Assembly (NCBI RefSeq): GCF_000275845.1
Contig: NW_006766889.1
Location: 4,798 to 68,797, forward strand
DNA: 64,000 nucleotides
From: Dichomitus squalens LYAD-421 SS1
Lineage: Eukaryota; Basidiomycota; Agaricomycetes; Polyporales; Polyporaceae
Direction: 5' to 3'
Positions 36,547 to 48,087 of the stretch are shown piece after piece. Positions within the stretch are counted from its first letter, which is position 1; each line of letters begins with the position of its first letter. Below the pieces are notes generated by a model. That model had not been told where the DNA came from. It ran no database searches and was given only the letters and a program-made list of their open reading frames with translations. Both the position numbers and the translations under genes were made by a program.

Positions 36547-38504
36547 ATGCTTGCGGATGTCCTTCCCAGTGACATCTGGATCACTATCCTCCACCATCTC
36601 GAGGTCGCCGACCTCGCCAAGCTCGCACAGACGTCACGATATTTTTTTACCTTGGTATGTCTCGAGCCCATCGCATAGCGACTAACATGCGAGCGTGTTT
36701 CAGGTAAACGAATATGGCTGGAAGATCCATCTGAAGGCGAACTCTCGGACTGCATGGAGCCTATCCAAATCCCTGCAGCTTTGGACACCGTACGCACAGG
36801 TCCGGTGAGTGTCTCTTCTGATGAGTCATCGCGTCTTCCATTTGGCTGTCAATCCCATGCGGTCATGACATCCATCAATCCACCTTTCCAAATTCACTGG
36901 ACATAAGTTTCATCGTTGCGCGAAAACTTTCTCTTCCGGTGGGAAGTCCACCAGGGTCTCTCCCACCTGAGTGGTCATGACATCACATACCTTCGCATCC
37001 TCTATGAGCCTCGTGCAGAAGCATTCCTACCAGGACTGAGGGAGTTCCATTCCTCGTAGTCCCTGGCCGCCGTTTCCCGAGGGAACAGGACAATCGCGAT
37101 AGAGACCTACGCGAGTGTCCCGTTTCCCTCCCCAACTACTTTGCTAGCGACTGCGTAGTCGACGTCGCCGTCACCTCACGGGCGCGATCTATGTTATATA
37201 TTGACATCGTCATCTACATTTGCGCATTGACAAACGCACCTCATACTGACCTCACGCTCTGTAGACATCACACGATCACCGATCGTAATTGGTCGGCCCC
37301 CCGTTTCGTCGCGAGGCCCTTAGCGTCCAAATGGACGGGCAAGCTCCAACCCCATCTCGCCATTAATGGCTCTCGCCTATTCGTAGCCGCTGCTAGCCAC
37401 ATCTATTCATACAAATTCGGGCGCTCAGAAGACCCGGCTTCCGCCCCGAGCATCCAGTTCGAGTGCGCGTACATGACCAACAGGGTCCTGCAGGCCGCCC
37501 GCGATATCACGAGTATAGAGTGCGTCCCCGATGGTGGGTTCGATCGCACTGTATACGTGGGATACGCTGATGGCACGCTCGAGCGTGTTGTTCTGCCCGC
37601 GTGCAAGCCTGGCGCTCAGAGCCCCGTCCACCCCGAAGCCACCCATCGGGAGAAGAAGCCGTATCACGGCACTGACGCGGTCGAGAGCATCTCGACCAAC
37701 GGAGACCACATCCTCTCCTTGTCCTCGAGCGGCACTGCGGTCTTCTTCTCGAACTCCGTGACCGACTCTCCACCGCAGTTCATCGAGCTTCGCGTGCGCA
37801 GCTGGGCCACGCATCTCTCGAATAAACACGCGGTCCTCGGCGCGTCGTCACTAACGCCGCTCACGGTGCACGCCCTTCAGGAATCCCGCATTTCGTCCAC
37901 CCCGTCCCACATCCTCACAAACTCCACGCACGATGACCACCCGCGCGCGTCCGCGGTATACGGCATCAGCGGTGCGCCCCGATCCGCGCCCTGGGGTGCG
38001 TCCGAGAGCGTGGTCATCTCGGGGTGGTACGATGGTGTCGTGAACGTGCACGATCTTCGGTCCTCCCGCCGCGCTCACCGCATCCCCGGCGTGTCCTCAT
38101 ACCCATCCGGTGGGGCGCTCTACCCGGTGATGAGCATGTGCGACCCCTGGCTGTTCGAGCCCATCTACGACGTCTCTGCCGGCGGCGGCAACGGGTGCCA
38201 CATCGCGGCGGGGACGGCGCGGCACAGCGTGGTCGCGTTCTGGGACGTCCGCGCGGCGAACCGCGGGTGGAGCGTACATGCGCCTGGCAACGACTCTTCG
38301 CCGGTGTACTCGGTGAAGCTGGAGAGCTCGCGGCTCTTTGGTGCGACGCAGTCGAGGCCGTTCGTGTTCGACTTTGGTCCGGGGGCGAAGGAGGAGACGT
38401 ATCCCCCGCTGACGAGACCGCCCAAGGAGGACGGGCTGAAGCGCCGCGATAGCAGCGGGGTGGGCTTCTATGTGACGAGATATGGACACACGCGTCCCCA
38501 CTAA
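36547..38504 (+). CDS. F-box protein with beta-propeller-like C-terminus
   Basis: Predicted SCF ubiquitin-ligase substrate receptor. Phase-checked exons: 36547-36654, 36704-36804, 37265-38504, giving 482 aa. The F-box is at the N-terminus: LPSDIWITILHHLEVADLAK and LAQTSRYFFTLVNEYGWKIH. The remaining roughly 400 residues contain WD-like repeats (VYVGYADGTLERV, DAVESISTNGDHILSLSSSG, VVISGWYDGVVNVHDLRSSR, HSVVAFWDVRAANRGWSVHA), suggesting a divergent propeller. Intron 2 is 460 bp, far longer than usual here. An in-frame ATG at 36469 would add 26 residues; 36547 is preferred because many fungal F-box proteins begin directly before the F-box. Confidence 0.82.
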
Positions 38505-39012
38505 TACTAGAAGAACTAAGAGAATGTACAATACGGATCCGTCAAATGCTGTTTCGGACAAGATATCTGTATGGAAAGTGTATACCAGGATCAGTCCAGG
38601 CCCGCCCCACTTGAGTGGAGGAAGGGCTCGACCTGTATCTTAGGCTACCATTTGTGAGCCCGTGTATGGGATATCCCTGGTATGATCACACATTCCATCA
38701 ACGAACATTCCGTTGACGGCCGTCCTCTGTTTTTAGGATCCTCGATGTGGTTGTGGTAGATCTCTCATCGGCAGACTGAGAGCGTGCTGTATGCGCCGAT
38801 AGGTTCATGGGTACAGTGCGAGCTACGAACCTTCTTCTGTCTTCTGGCACGTATGCTCAAGTTTGTACTCGGAACTACGATGACCGGGTCGATGGCTGCT
38901 GAGACACGCCGACAGCATTGCCCGTAACAGCCTATGAGCTGATGCTCGCCAGTCGTATATTAAGGATAGTGGTAGGTTCTCATGCATCTCCACAACCTCT
39001 TCAGTTTCCAAC
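38505..39012. other. Intergenic
   Basis: Downstream of the F-box gene and upstream of the DUF6533 gene. No gene or repeat seen. Confidence 0.4.
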
Positions 39013-40776
39013 ATGGCGTCCCCACTTGAAGGTTCTTCTGCCGATGAGATTGTAGCGGTGTACGCTGAAATGTGAGTTCTTTGCTGCACTGTTTGATCAC
39101 GATTGTCGTGACTGTTTACGCTCTCTAGGTTCCCCAACTCCTACTGTGCGATTGCTCTCACAAGTAAGTGTTCAGCATGTAAGGCTCTGCTCATCCTAAG
39201 TGAATACTACGAAGCCTTCCTTGTGTACGACTGGCTCGGCGCATTCCCTCGCGAAGTACGGTCATATTGGACAAGGCGACCCGGCACTCTGTCTACCTGC
39301 CTTTACTTCAGTATCAGATATATTCCCATAACAGCGCAGCTTTACTCGACGTACCATCAGTTTAGGGCCTTGTCATACGAGGTATGCTGCTCATGTATCT
39401 CTATGACCTTCATGGCGCTGACCACTGGCCCCTTCCCCCCAAGAGGTATTTTCAGCAACCTTGACAGTTCGGCATGCCATGCTCACCATTGACTTCTGCA
39501 GCTGCGCTAGATTCGGCCCGGTATCATTGGTAGTCGCATATGTATCGCTCATTCCTGCAGCACGTGAGTGTATCTCTTGAAGATAAGGCCCTTAGTGAAC
39601 TGATGTTTTGTTCTTCAGTGTTCTCGGCTGCGCGGGCATACGCCTTAAGTCGACGTCGAATCCTGGCATTCGTCATATTCTCTCTCCTGTTTGTATCTTT
39701 CGCGACCAATCTGGTAAGACATCCCTGCTACGTGGAACGAGTACTGAACGAACATTCGGATCGACTAGACGCGAGTGGCGTATAATGTTTCCGGCGTCGT
39801 GTTACCCATGCTAGGGTGTTTGGTCACCGATAACTTTCCGGTCCGCCTTGGTCATATGTAAGTAGTCTACATGCCACCAGATGTCGCCCACACGCTAATT
39901 TATTATAGATGTTCGTGTGATGATATTACTCCGCCTTCTCGGCTACTAACACTTCTCGATGATAAGTTACAATCGTCAACCGATCCAGCACCATTCTTGC
40001 TGACACCTTCCTCATTGCAATGACGTGGAGCTATTTGCCTGGACGTTCCGAGCTAAATTCAAGGGGCGTTCTGAATGGCGGGAACCTCATAAATATCATG
40101 CTGCGTGACGGTGCGTCGTATATCGCGTGCCTCGCTCATAGCTTACTCATGGGTAGGAATCCAGGGACACTTTATTTCATGTGAGCATAGGTGTCGTCAT
40201 GAATGAATATGGCCACTCACGACCATCGCAAGCCTACTGCTGATGCTCAACATCCTACAGTTGGTTTCCACAGAGTTATCGGTGCATATTTCGTGCCCTT
40301 CCATTCCACCTTGCGTCCCCTCCTCTAATTGTCCAAACCTGCTGTAGGTCTTGACTGATGAGCCAGGTAGCATAATTGCCGTCCTCGTAAGCCCGTGAGG
40401 AGCTCCGCTATTTTCCCAGCCCCGTCCCCTCTACCGCTCACGTCATCATCCTGCTCTTAGTATCTCATCCGTTCTCATGGCTCACTTCCTCCTCGATCTC
40501 CAAGAAGCTTACCAGAGGAAAGTGGTGTGCTCCTCTTCCGATGGGGCATCAGATGCCTTCCAGAGTCTCAGCATTCGGTCGCTTAGCTTTGCACGCGATC
40601 CGTTCTCGCCAGACGCCCTCACGGAACTCGCTTCCCTAGACGACGAGTTCGTGGACCAGACGGAGCCGCACGCACACCGAACGAACAGGCGCATGCGACT
40701 TAGCGACGAAGAATCCGGACACGAACTTCGCCTTCAAGGATGTTCGACGCAACTTGTCACACGTGTGGAAGATTGA
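39013..40776 (+). CDS. DUF6533 multi-pass membrane protein
   Basis: Predicted polytopic membrane protein of a large basidiomycete family of unknown function. Exon 1 begins MASPLEGSSADEIVAVYAEM and joins to FPNSYCAIALT, then to LILSEYYEAFLVYDWLGAFP and TRRPGTLSTCLYFSIRYIPI (the DUF6533 domain: YDxxLxxxxEVxxxW-like core). Later helices are VSLVVAYVSLIPAALFSAAR, ILAFVIFSLLFVSFATNL, VTIVNRSSTILADTFLIAMT, and an exon giving LRDGTLYFI joined to LLLMLNILQLVSTELS. The cytoplasmic tail is FLLDLQEAYQRKVVCSSSDG to SLSFARDPFSPDALTELASL, typical of the family. All junctions except one near 39860-39970 read cleanly, so the gene is probably functional. Seven or more introns. Confidence 0.82.
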
Positions 40777-41773
40777 TCTCCATGGCAAACGATTCTCAGG
40801 AGTGCATAAGTCGAGACGATAGATGGCAAAGGACGTTAGACGAATTTTCCACGTTGATTCTACGTTGACTAGGTCGCATGGTCGAGACGCCGGGGCAGAT
40901 AGTGCATGCTGGACTTGCTTCCAACTCAACCTCGCCAATCTTGTAGCATCTTCTTGACCTATCTTGCATAGTTTCTTGCTAGGTCGATTCTGTGGCGCAG
41001 TTGAACGTCATGAGTGTTGCGCATTTCTTGGACGTTTTGTATTGCATCTGTATGCTTCGGGAAATACCATCTCTCGCTAGAGGAATCCAATGCGTCTCAG
41101 GCTGCACTCTCCTTGTCAGATCTTCCTGGACTCCGCATCTCGTTAACGGGATTGGGCGATGTGCCGGCTATGTAGCAGCTGATTTCCCTGAACGGAATGC
41201 GAGGTTACCGTCAATTGACATTGTGAGTACATCCATCCCCTTAGGCTACAACGAGGTCGAGAATCTTCTGAGCTGACCTCAGACACTCCATTAAGATGAA
41301 GTGATGATATCGGTAAGATGATGATCTGGGGGAAATATTGAGGAGATATCAACACGAGGAAACGGGCATAGACACATGGTTAAGATACAGTGAAGACGAA
41401 GCGTAAACTGACAGGCGAGCGAATCAAGGTACTCTAGAATCATATAAGATTTGAAAACCCAGGAGAGGGTGAAAGAACCGCTCACGGGTGATCCGATACA
41501 GAAGTCAAGAAGTCAAGAGACAGAAACGAATTACGATAGACTGGGAGGCGGACGGACGCAGTGGTATGTGGTGGCATCATTGGCTACAAAGACAACGACA
41601 GGAATCCAGGCGAACCCCAAAATGGGCGCATACAAGCATGAAGAGATAAAGGGAACAGAGCGCAAGCCATAGCGTCCCAAGAAGCAACGGTGGAATGAGT
41701 ACGGATGATGATAGGCCGTGTAATCGAGTCGAACGTCGCGTAACGCGTAGTACATATGTAAAGATGCGAGAAA
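40777..41773. other. Intergenic
   Basis: Lies between two converging genes. Short unrelated frames only; no RNA gene or repeat noticed. Confidence 0.4.
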
Positions 41774-42506
41774 CTATCGTTTGAGTGTATAGGTAATCGT
41801 CCGGCTCGAGGTACTGGAGGATATCCCCAAGTCGACCTTGACGTCGCGTCTCTTCTTCCAGAATTTGGGAAACGTCGATACCGTCCTTCGAGGTTTCGTA
41901 CCCAAGGCGGCAAGGTTGAACTGCTGCATGGCTAGCAGCTGGGCCTTGAGCATCGCAATCTCGATCGCCTGCTCGTTGACACATCTCGTATTCTCTTTCT
42001 ACAGAGCAGTTCAACCATAACCCAGCAAAGCTCATGCGGAGGGAACATACCTCTGACGCACGGAGCTCCCTAAGTTGGGCCTGTGCGACGTCACGATATC
42101 TCGTCAACTCGTCCTCGGCCGACGCCCTCAGCGCGATCTCGTGCGCGAGCATCCTCTCCGTCTCCTGGAGCCTCGCCTGGAGACGCATATCGTCAAAACG
42201 CGTGGGGTAGGCTTCAAGGTCTTCGATGGTCGCCAGCAGAGCCTTCTCCCGCATCTTCCAGGACTCCTTCGCGTTCTCGAGAGTGTTGGCACGAGTGAGC
42301 GCGTCGTCTTTCTCTTCCCTGAGAGCGGCTGTCCTAGCCGTCATGGAGGCGATAGTGTGTCTGGCGGCGGCTAGCTCTGCGGTCAGGTCTGACACCTGGT
42401 GATTTCTCTGGACTCCCGTTAGATTGAAGCCGGCGATGAGGACCTCCAGATTGCGTTCGGCTAAGATAGGTGATTTGTGTGGACCAGGGTGCACGACTAT
42501 GGACAT
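41774..42506 (-). CDS. Coiled-coil protein, function unknown
   Basis: Two exons in phase, 42051-42506 and 41774-41971, give 217 aa. Much of the protein is predicted coiled coil: VSDLTAELAAARHTIASMTA, ALREEKDDALTRANTLENAK, MRLQARLQETERMLAHEIAL, ASAEDELTRYRDVAQAQLRE, then across the 79-bp intron EQAIEIAMLKAQLLAMQQFN. The C-terminus is basic and Ser/Thr-rich (KFWKKRRDVK then SSSTSSRTITYTLKR). No family recognised. The N-terminus may extend into exons upstream of 42506, where a membrane protein frame lies on the same strand; the two could be one gene. Confidence 0.6.
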
Positions 42507-42526
42507 GCGAGGATGATCACAGAGAG

Positions 42527-43153
42527 TATCGTGGCGTAATCTAGGTGTAGGAGAGGTAGTTCGATTTCGTACTTCTCTTGTCGACCAGGACCGTTGTTCC
42601 GCTGAAGTTTGAGCCGGTGTAGTATGAGAGAGTAGATCGTCTTGACGTCGATGTTGAGAATGATTCCTCCAACGACCTCAAAAGAGTTGAACATGAGCGG
42701 CCATGGCCACTAGAAGAGCAAAACACACCAGAAGAATACGACCATTAAGCCAGGTGACGGGAGGAGAAGGAAGAGAGGAATGTCGATCCCGCAGCAGTCG
42801 GAGATCGTCTCGAGAGCACCTTGGGCGATGACATCTGAGATGACAGGCAGAAGCGAGTACGCAACAATGATGGAGACGTGGCAGAAGAGCCAGATGTGGG
42901 GAATCGGGCTAGGAAATGTGGCGAGGATTGCGAAGATGGTGTGAAACTGGGTCCCAATTGCTAACATGATGGCAGGTACGGCGCGGATCAAGAAGGGATC
43001 GGAACACGAGCTGCAACATCCAGGGGAGAGATCGCGTTTGAGGACACAGGTGAAGATCGTAGTGGTTGGGAGCGTTTGTGGGACGGAAAGCAAACCGTGG
43101 GGCGAGCTGGCGGGCCGTTGTTTGGTACCCTGACGACTGCTACCGATCGTCAC
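42527..43153 (-). CDS. Hypothetical multi-pass membrane protein
   Basis: A 147-codon frame has a short Cys-rich segment (SPGCCSSCSDP) followed by three hydrophobic stretches: AVPAIMLAIGTQFHTIFAIL, IWLFCHVSIIVAYSLLPVIS and IPLFLLLPSPGLMVVFFWCV. A downstream exon (42497-42694, same strand) encodes FEVVGGIILNIDVKTIYSLI. Both ends and the intron near 42700 are uncertain. I do not recognise a named family; it may be the N-terminal part of the neighbouring coiled-coil gene. Confidence 0.4.
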
Positions 43154-44643
43154 ATATCCTTGTGCGTGTGAAGCATCGCCGGTGCCGTATTCCAGGTGGG
43201 CTGATGAAACGGAACCCTGTTTGCTCCACCGAAAGACTCACGTCCGCTGTGTTCACTCAGAGAAGGTAGTATCCGCCTGTTCGGCTTACACTGGGTGTAG
43301 GACACAGGACTTAGCATCCAAGCCTTAGTTGATTTTGATAGGTCTGAAAGGGGTTACTGAATGCATGCCTACTATCGTCACTTACATTCCTAGTACGATT
43401 CGAGTACGCTTCGACTGGACGGAGGGGTGTGTAAATGTAAGTAAGCGCCAATCAGGACGAATTTGAGCTTGGTTAGTAGACACGTAAACACGTGACGTGA
43501 TGTGATGTCGAGTTGCTCTGTTGTTAGAACCCGGCTTGCTTTTGCAGTTGTTCCACAGAAAGGTCAGATGATGCAACAAAACAGCGAACACCAGGATGGA
43601 AGGAAGAAACAGGACTCAGGTATTTCCGAGGCAACGCTCGAGGGACATCGCGGCATCGATGCACAAGTGGCAGGTGCATCGTAATTCGTGCTTCATGTTA
43701 GATAATTATATTATACTAGGCAACAGTACAAGGAACGTTGTCATCAACAGGATACATGTGCGCGTTGCACCCGGCAGCGAGTCGCGAATGCACGCCACGC
43801 GCCTATGACCCGAAGGAAGGCACTACCGCTCGTATGATGGCAACTTCGTGCATTGTCCGGTATCTTCAGGCGTCTTCCGCATCGCAGACTCCAAATTATC
43901 CGGCATCCTAGACACCCTCTCTGTGGCAGGTATGACAAGACCCCGTTCTGCTCAAGCCAAATTGCGATACTCAATGTGCTCCCCACGGGGGAGAACCGGA
44001 GAACTCAAAATTTGCCACGCCCTTCCGAGTCAAAACCGGCGCTCGTCCTGCTCTGTGGACGTCGCCTCTAACCCAACTGCGACACGAACACATGCGCACA
44101 CAAGACTCGAAATCTGAGATGATGCCCACCCGCCGGCCGCCCGCCCGTGCAGCCAGATCCCAGTCCCTTACCCTGCCAGCTCAGCCTCTGGTGTCACCAT
44201 TCCTCAAGGGATATGGGATGGAATCCCCCCGTTCGCCGAAACCGAATACGAGGAGGCCGCAGTCCTGATAACAGTACGAAACAAAAAGGAAAACCGAAAA
44301 TAGAGCCTGCCGAAACCGACCAACTTGAAGTCGAAACCGAAACATGTCGAAACCAAAGCAATCTCACGCGAACCAGAGCCAGAAACAGAACAGCCGGAAC
44401 CAAGGACCGCTCTGAAAGAAAGACACCACGCCGCACGGGGACACCAGGGGCCAGCCCGACGTCCTCGCCAAACACACCACACACTCCTCACGAAGAGAAA
44501 ACCGAGTCACCGCGCCGATGTCCAACTTGAAGAATTCGGTGCTCAGCCAGTGGCTGAGTGGGATCAGGATCATGAACGGCAAGTAGCCACCCCACCGTTC
44601 ACTTCTCCCTCACGCCCCACCTCTGTCTTACCGTGCAGCTCCC
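43154..44643. other. Intergenic, no gene supported
   Basis: About 1.5 kb without a convincing gene. From about 44280 to 44400 the plus strand shows irregular repetition of GAAACCGAA/TCGAAACC units, giving low-complexity Lys/Glu/Thr/Pro frames that do not look like real protein. Confidence 0.4.
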
Positions 44644-45582
44644 TCAGACGATGAACAATCTCCTCAGGAGCTGCCGCCAGTCCAATCCCCATATCTTGCG
44701 AGAAGGAAGTGACGCCGAAAGTCGTCGCTCTTGCTCGTCGTCCTCGAATTCGACCCAGACCCAGCCAGAGTCTGGATCGCCTGCTGCACGCTGCCATTCA
44801 TCGTCGCCCACGGTCGAGATCGAAGCAAGCGAGAATTCGAGTGAGTCGAAGTGGTTGGCCATGAACTCGAAGTGGGCGTCGTGGTGGTTGAAGTTCAAGT
44901 CGTCCCAATTGGTCGCGTCGAAGTCGGTCGTGTCCGAATCGGAATCCGTCGATTCAGAGTCCGGGTCAATGCTGTCAACTGAAGGTCCCGCCTCGTCAGT
45001 GTCGTTCTCTAAGCCGTCCTCTTCATCTTCCTCCTTGATGTCGTCGAGTGAGGGCCTTGAGGCGACCTTGGACCGATCGTTGGCGAGGAAGATGCGCTGG
45101 AGAAGGCTACGGTTGCTGGTCGAGTTGGTCGGGTCGGTCGCGGCCGAGCGGTCGCCCTCTTCTTTCTCGTCCTCATCCTCGTGTTCTTCGTTGTCGTCCT
45201 CGTCGTCTTCCTCGTGGTTCTCGTCATCTTCGTTGTCGGCTTGTTCCTCGTCCTCGTCTTCTTCCAATATCGTCGTCAGGTAGTGGCCATACTGTCCAAA
45301 CATACAGGCATCGGAAGCGAAGAACCGGTCGACGTCGAAAGAGCAGGATCGGGCGTCGACTTCATTGGTGTCGAGGGTGGCCTCGCTTGCGTCGTCGGAG
45401 AAGAACTCGTCCTCGACGTCGTCGGCCCAGTTGAAGGCGGAGGTGGGTGTTGCGAACGGATCGCAAACTTGGTCGCCTACAAGGGTTGCCTGAAGGATGT
45501 CTTTTTCAGAAACGGCACTGATGATCTCACCAGGAGAGTTGACCGGGAAGGTGGAGGCGGAGGTGGTGAGGGTAAGAGACAT
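44644..45582 (-). CDS. Intronless acidic protein, function unknown
   Basis: A single uninterrupted 312-codon frame starts at 45582 (MSLTLTTSASTFPVNSPGEI). It is extremely acidic: a middle block of Asp, Glu and Asn (EEDEDEEQADNEDDENHEED and onwards, about 45150-45270) and a second, SIDPDSESTDSDSDTTDFDA. A non-acidic core reads SLLQRIFLANDRSKVASRPS, and the end has aromatic residues (GWVWVEFEDDEQER, IWGLDWRQLLRRLFIV). Absence of introns is unusual here. No domain recognised; similar acidic proteins bind histones or other basic partners, but that is only analogy. The frame is open a further 103 codons upstream without protein-like character, so 45582 is preferred. Confidence 0.65.
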   Translation of the reverse strand: MSLTLTTSASTFPVNSPGEIISAVSEKDILQATLVGDQVCDPFATPTSAFNWADDVEDEFFSDDASEATLDTNEVDARSCSFDVDRFFASDACMFGQYGHYLTTILEEDEDEEQADNEDDENHEEDDEDDNEEHEDEDEKEEGDRSAATDPTNSTSNRSLLQRIFLANDRSKVASRPSLDDIKEEDEEDGLENDTDEAGPSVDSIDPDSESTDSDSDTTDFDATNWDDLNFNHHDAHFEFMANHFDSLEFSLASISTVGDDEWQRAAGDPDSGWVWVEFEDDEQERRLSASLPSRKIWGLDWRQLLRRLFIV

Positions 45583-45990
45583 AGCTATGGGGTACTGCGC
45601 AGCAGCGAGAGAAGGTGTGGGCTGGTGAAGGTGCGTGTGGGGTAAGGAGTGGTGGTACGGAGGCAAGGTAGGTGAAGCCGCAGCGAATTCCTGAGGCTGA
45701 CATTTATATGTCGGTATGCAGGCCAGTTCACAATACGCCGAGTTATCTCTTATGTCTTGCAGGAACATCAAACATAGGCACATACGCATCCCGAGATTCC
45801 TGCAGCTGGTTGTCCGTCGTAGCAAGTCCCTGTGATGCCCTTCACTAACGTCTTGACCGTGGTAAGAACTGAAGAGATATGTACAGAACAAATGTCCAAG
45901 ACGTGGGGTTCATCCCACCAGCTTATATCTTCCTGATTGAAAAAGAGTGCTCCATCTAGGCTGCTTCAAAATCAGAAACACGAGAACGTC
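45583..45990. other. Intergenic spacer
   Basis: 408 bp between the acidic-protein start and the decarboxylase stop codon, both on the minus strand. No gene seen. Confidence 0.4.
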
Positions 45991-47300
45991 TCACAGATTT
46001 GGGGCCGTCTCCCTCCCGATCTGCATCCCCATCTCAACGTCGATCTCAATCAAGTCTCTACTGGCCTCCTTCAAGTCCTCGTCAAACCGTATTCGCCCTG
46101 GCTCGAAAGCCACCACAATACTACTACCCCCGAACTCGAAGAAGCCGACTTCCTCGCCCTTCTCGATGACAACCTCCTGCCTCGGCGCCTGCGAGCCCGG
46201 AAGTACCGAAGTGATTTTGGGAGAGAGTGTGACGGTGCCAACCTCGAGTGCCCCGATCGCAACGAAGAGTACGTCGCCAAACTCTTTAGTCGAGAGGCAG
46301 AATGCGCTGCGAGCATTGGCGGCGAGGACATCGATGTCGCTGCGAATGCAGATCGGGTCAACCTGACGGAACCTCTTTCAGTGCACAGCGACTGGAAGTC
46401 AGGCAAGGGCAGCGTACCGAGTAGTAATCTCCATCGAGCTCCTTCCACCACCTGACGAGGCCGCGCACGGGCGAGTGGTAGCGGTGGTAGTCCTGGGGAC
46501 TAAGGCGAAAGGACGCCACGGCGCCATTTGCCCAGGGACGCGCTGCGACTTTGTCCTGAATCAACTGCGCGATGGAGAAGTTGCGGCCCTGTTCAACCAT
46601 CATAGAAAATGACGTCAGGGATTACCCATGCAACGTATACGGGGCAGGAGCGATGGGGATGGTAGGCAGCCCACCTTAATCCAGAGCTTGTGCGCGTCAT
46701 CGACGGTGTCGTATACGACCATGCGGCAGTCCGCGACGCAAACTGCTATTGAAGGGTCATCTGGGAATGCTATGGGGCGCGTCCCGGGTTTACTGTAGAC
46801 AAACAATTAGCCTTGTACGGGCTAGGTCGTTGTCAATGCATACAGGTGTCGGATGAAGAAGTCTTGGAAGCTCTACAAGTATTCTCAGCGACATGCTGAG
46901 GCATCACATGCTAGCACCATACCTTGTACGCGTTGAGATCCGACGGCTCGAATTGGCTCATATCAATCTTGTAATAATCCACAAAGGCCTTGATCTGCTC
47001 CCTTGATCGCGGATCCTCCTGCAGTCGTCTTCAACTTTGGCACCACACCACTCAAGCTCAGATAAGCGCACCTCCTTGCTTTTCGAGTGGTCCGTCTTTT
47101 CGTGCAAGAAGTAGCGAAATAGGTGCGTCCTGTCCACCCATTCCGTGACGGGGTTGAACAGTAGCAGCATTCGTGCCTTCTTCATGAGCGGCATCTGCTC
47201 GCGCACGAGCTCGCCCGTCTTGCGATTCTTCGTGAGCCAGCCTACTTGACGTTGTTGCACCTGGATTCCAGCTTTATTCAGGCGGTCTATGCGTTCCGCC
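45991..47300 (-). CDS. Phosphatidylserine decarboxylase catalytic domain (Psd2-like), N-terminal half not found
   Basis: Pyruvoyl-dependent enzyme making phosphatidylethanolamine from phosphatidylserine. Blocks in order: AERIDRLNKAGIQVQQRQVG and WLTKNRKTGELVREQMPLMK at about 47.3-47.1 kb, LLFNPVTEWVDRTHLFRYFL, then in phase EDPRSREQIKAFVDYYKIDM, RHLKPGTRPIAFPDDPSIAV with the conserved VADCRMVVYDTV, ASFRLSPQDYHRYHSPVRGL (Asp and His of the active site), and FGDVLFVAIGALEVGTVTLS. The self-processing site is FGGSSIVVAFEPG (G-S-S, the serine that becomes the pyruvoyl group). Ends IGRETAPNL, TGA at 45991-45993. Fungal class II PSDs normally carry C2 and EF-hand regions N-terminally; nothing like them was seen in 47.3-48.1 kb. 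A tryptophan-decarboxylase-like (PsiD) role is possible but overall sequence favours true PSD. Confidence 0.8.
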
Positions 47301-48087
47301 CTCGCCGATTGCTCACGAGCTTCGCATTCTGCAGTCCGTAATCGACTACCGCATGTGCGTACTGCATTTTGCCTGATTTCCTGCGCGTCTTCCTGTATAA
47401 GCTCGAGTATGTGGTAGAGGAGCCAGGTGAGTAGTATATACGGGCGTCATCATGCTGAGAGTAGCCGTCTTTATATAGCTCTATCGACGTCAGTTCCACG
47501 CATGGTAAGTAACAGGGACACTCGCAGTTGCCAGTGACGCAATTACTTGAATACTTACTTTCAAGTGGTGTTTACGCTTGTTAGGATCACAAGCTCAGGG
47601 CTCCCCACTTGTCAAGACGCCAGAACTGGAAGCGCCGACCTCCTTGCATAGCACTCAATTATTAGTCGTAACTACAGGTCTCTGCTATGTCCAGGCTCAG
47701 TAGTCCAGATCTCCCCGCTCCCCGCATCATATACTCATGATGCATCATTGGGAGAGGCGACTCGACGCCTTGCGATGGCCGCCATATTAGGCAGGTGAGA
47801 TGCCTAGGTGAACTTCAGCGTAGTAGGGCCTAGAGGCTGCATCTTACGTAGTGGTATGCAGCTCAGACACCACTTTACCCAGCTACACGTCTAATACTCG
47901 CTTGATTCTCGTTGAATTGGTCTTATGAGGAGCCGCCCGTGAGCTCACGAATACGTTTCCGTTCGTAGGCTTGCGTGGCCCGGGTGGTTTGTTCCTTCCA
48001 TGCCGTTAATGATGTTTTTAGTGGCGATATGAGTTTCGGAATAAGAGCGCATACTATACAATTGTATCCCAAGTAATAGAAAATGGC
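47301..48087. other. Region upstream of decarboxylase, no domain seen
   Basis: A 70-codon minus-strand frame (47287-47499) abuts the catalytic exons but is not similar to the C2 domain expected there. No other coding signal. May hold the true first exons or be degenerate. Confidence 0.35.

Noticed and set aside
44147..44654. Lys/Glu/Thr/Pro-rich plus-strand frames with repeated GAAACCGA units
   Set aside because: Low-complexity composition in several overlapping frames, no splice-linked exons and no family similarity.
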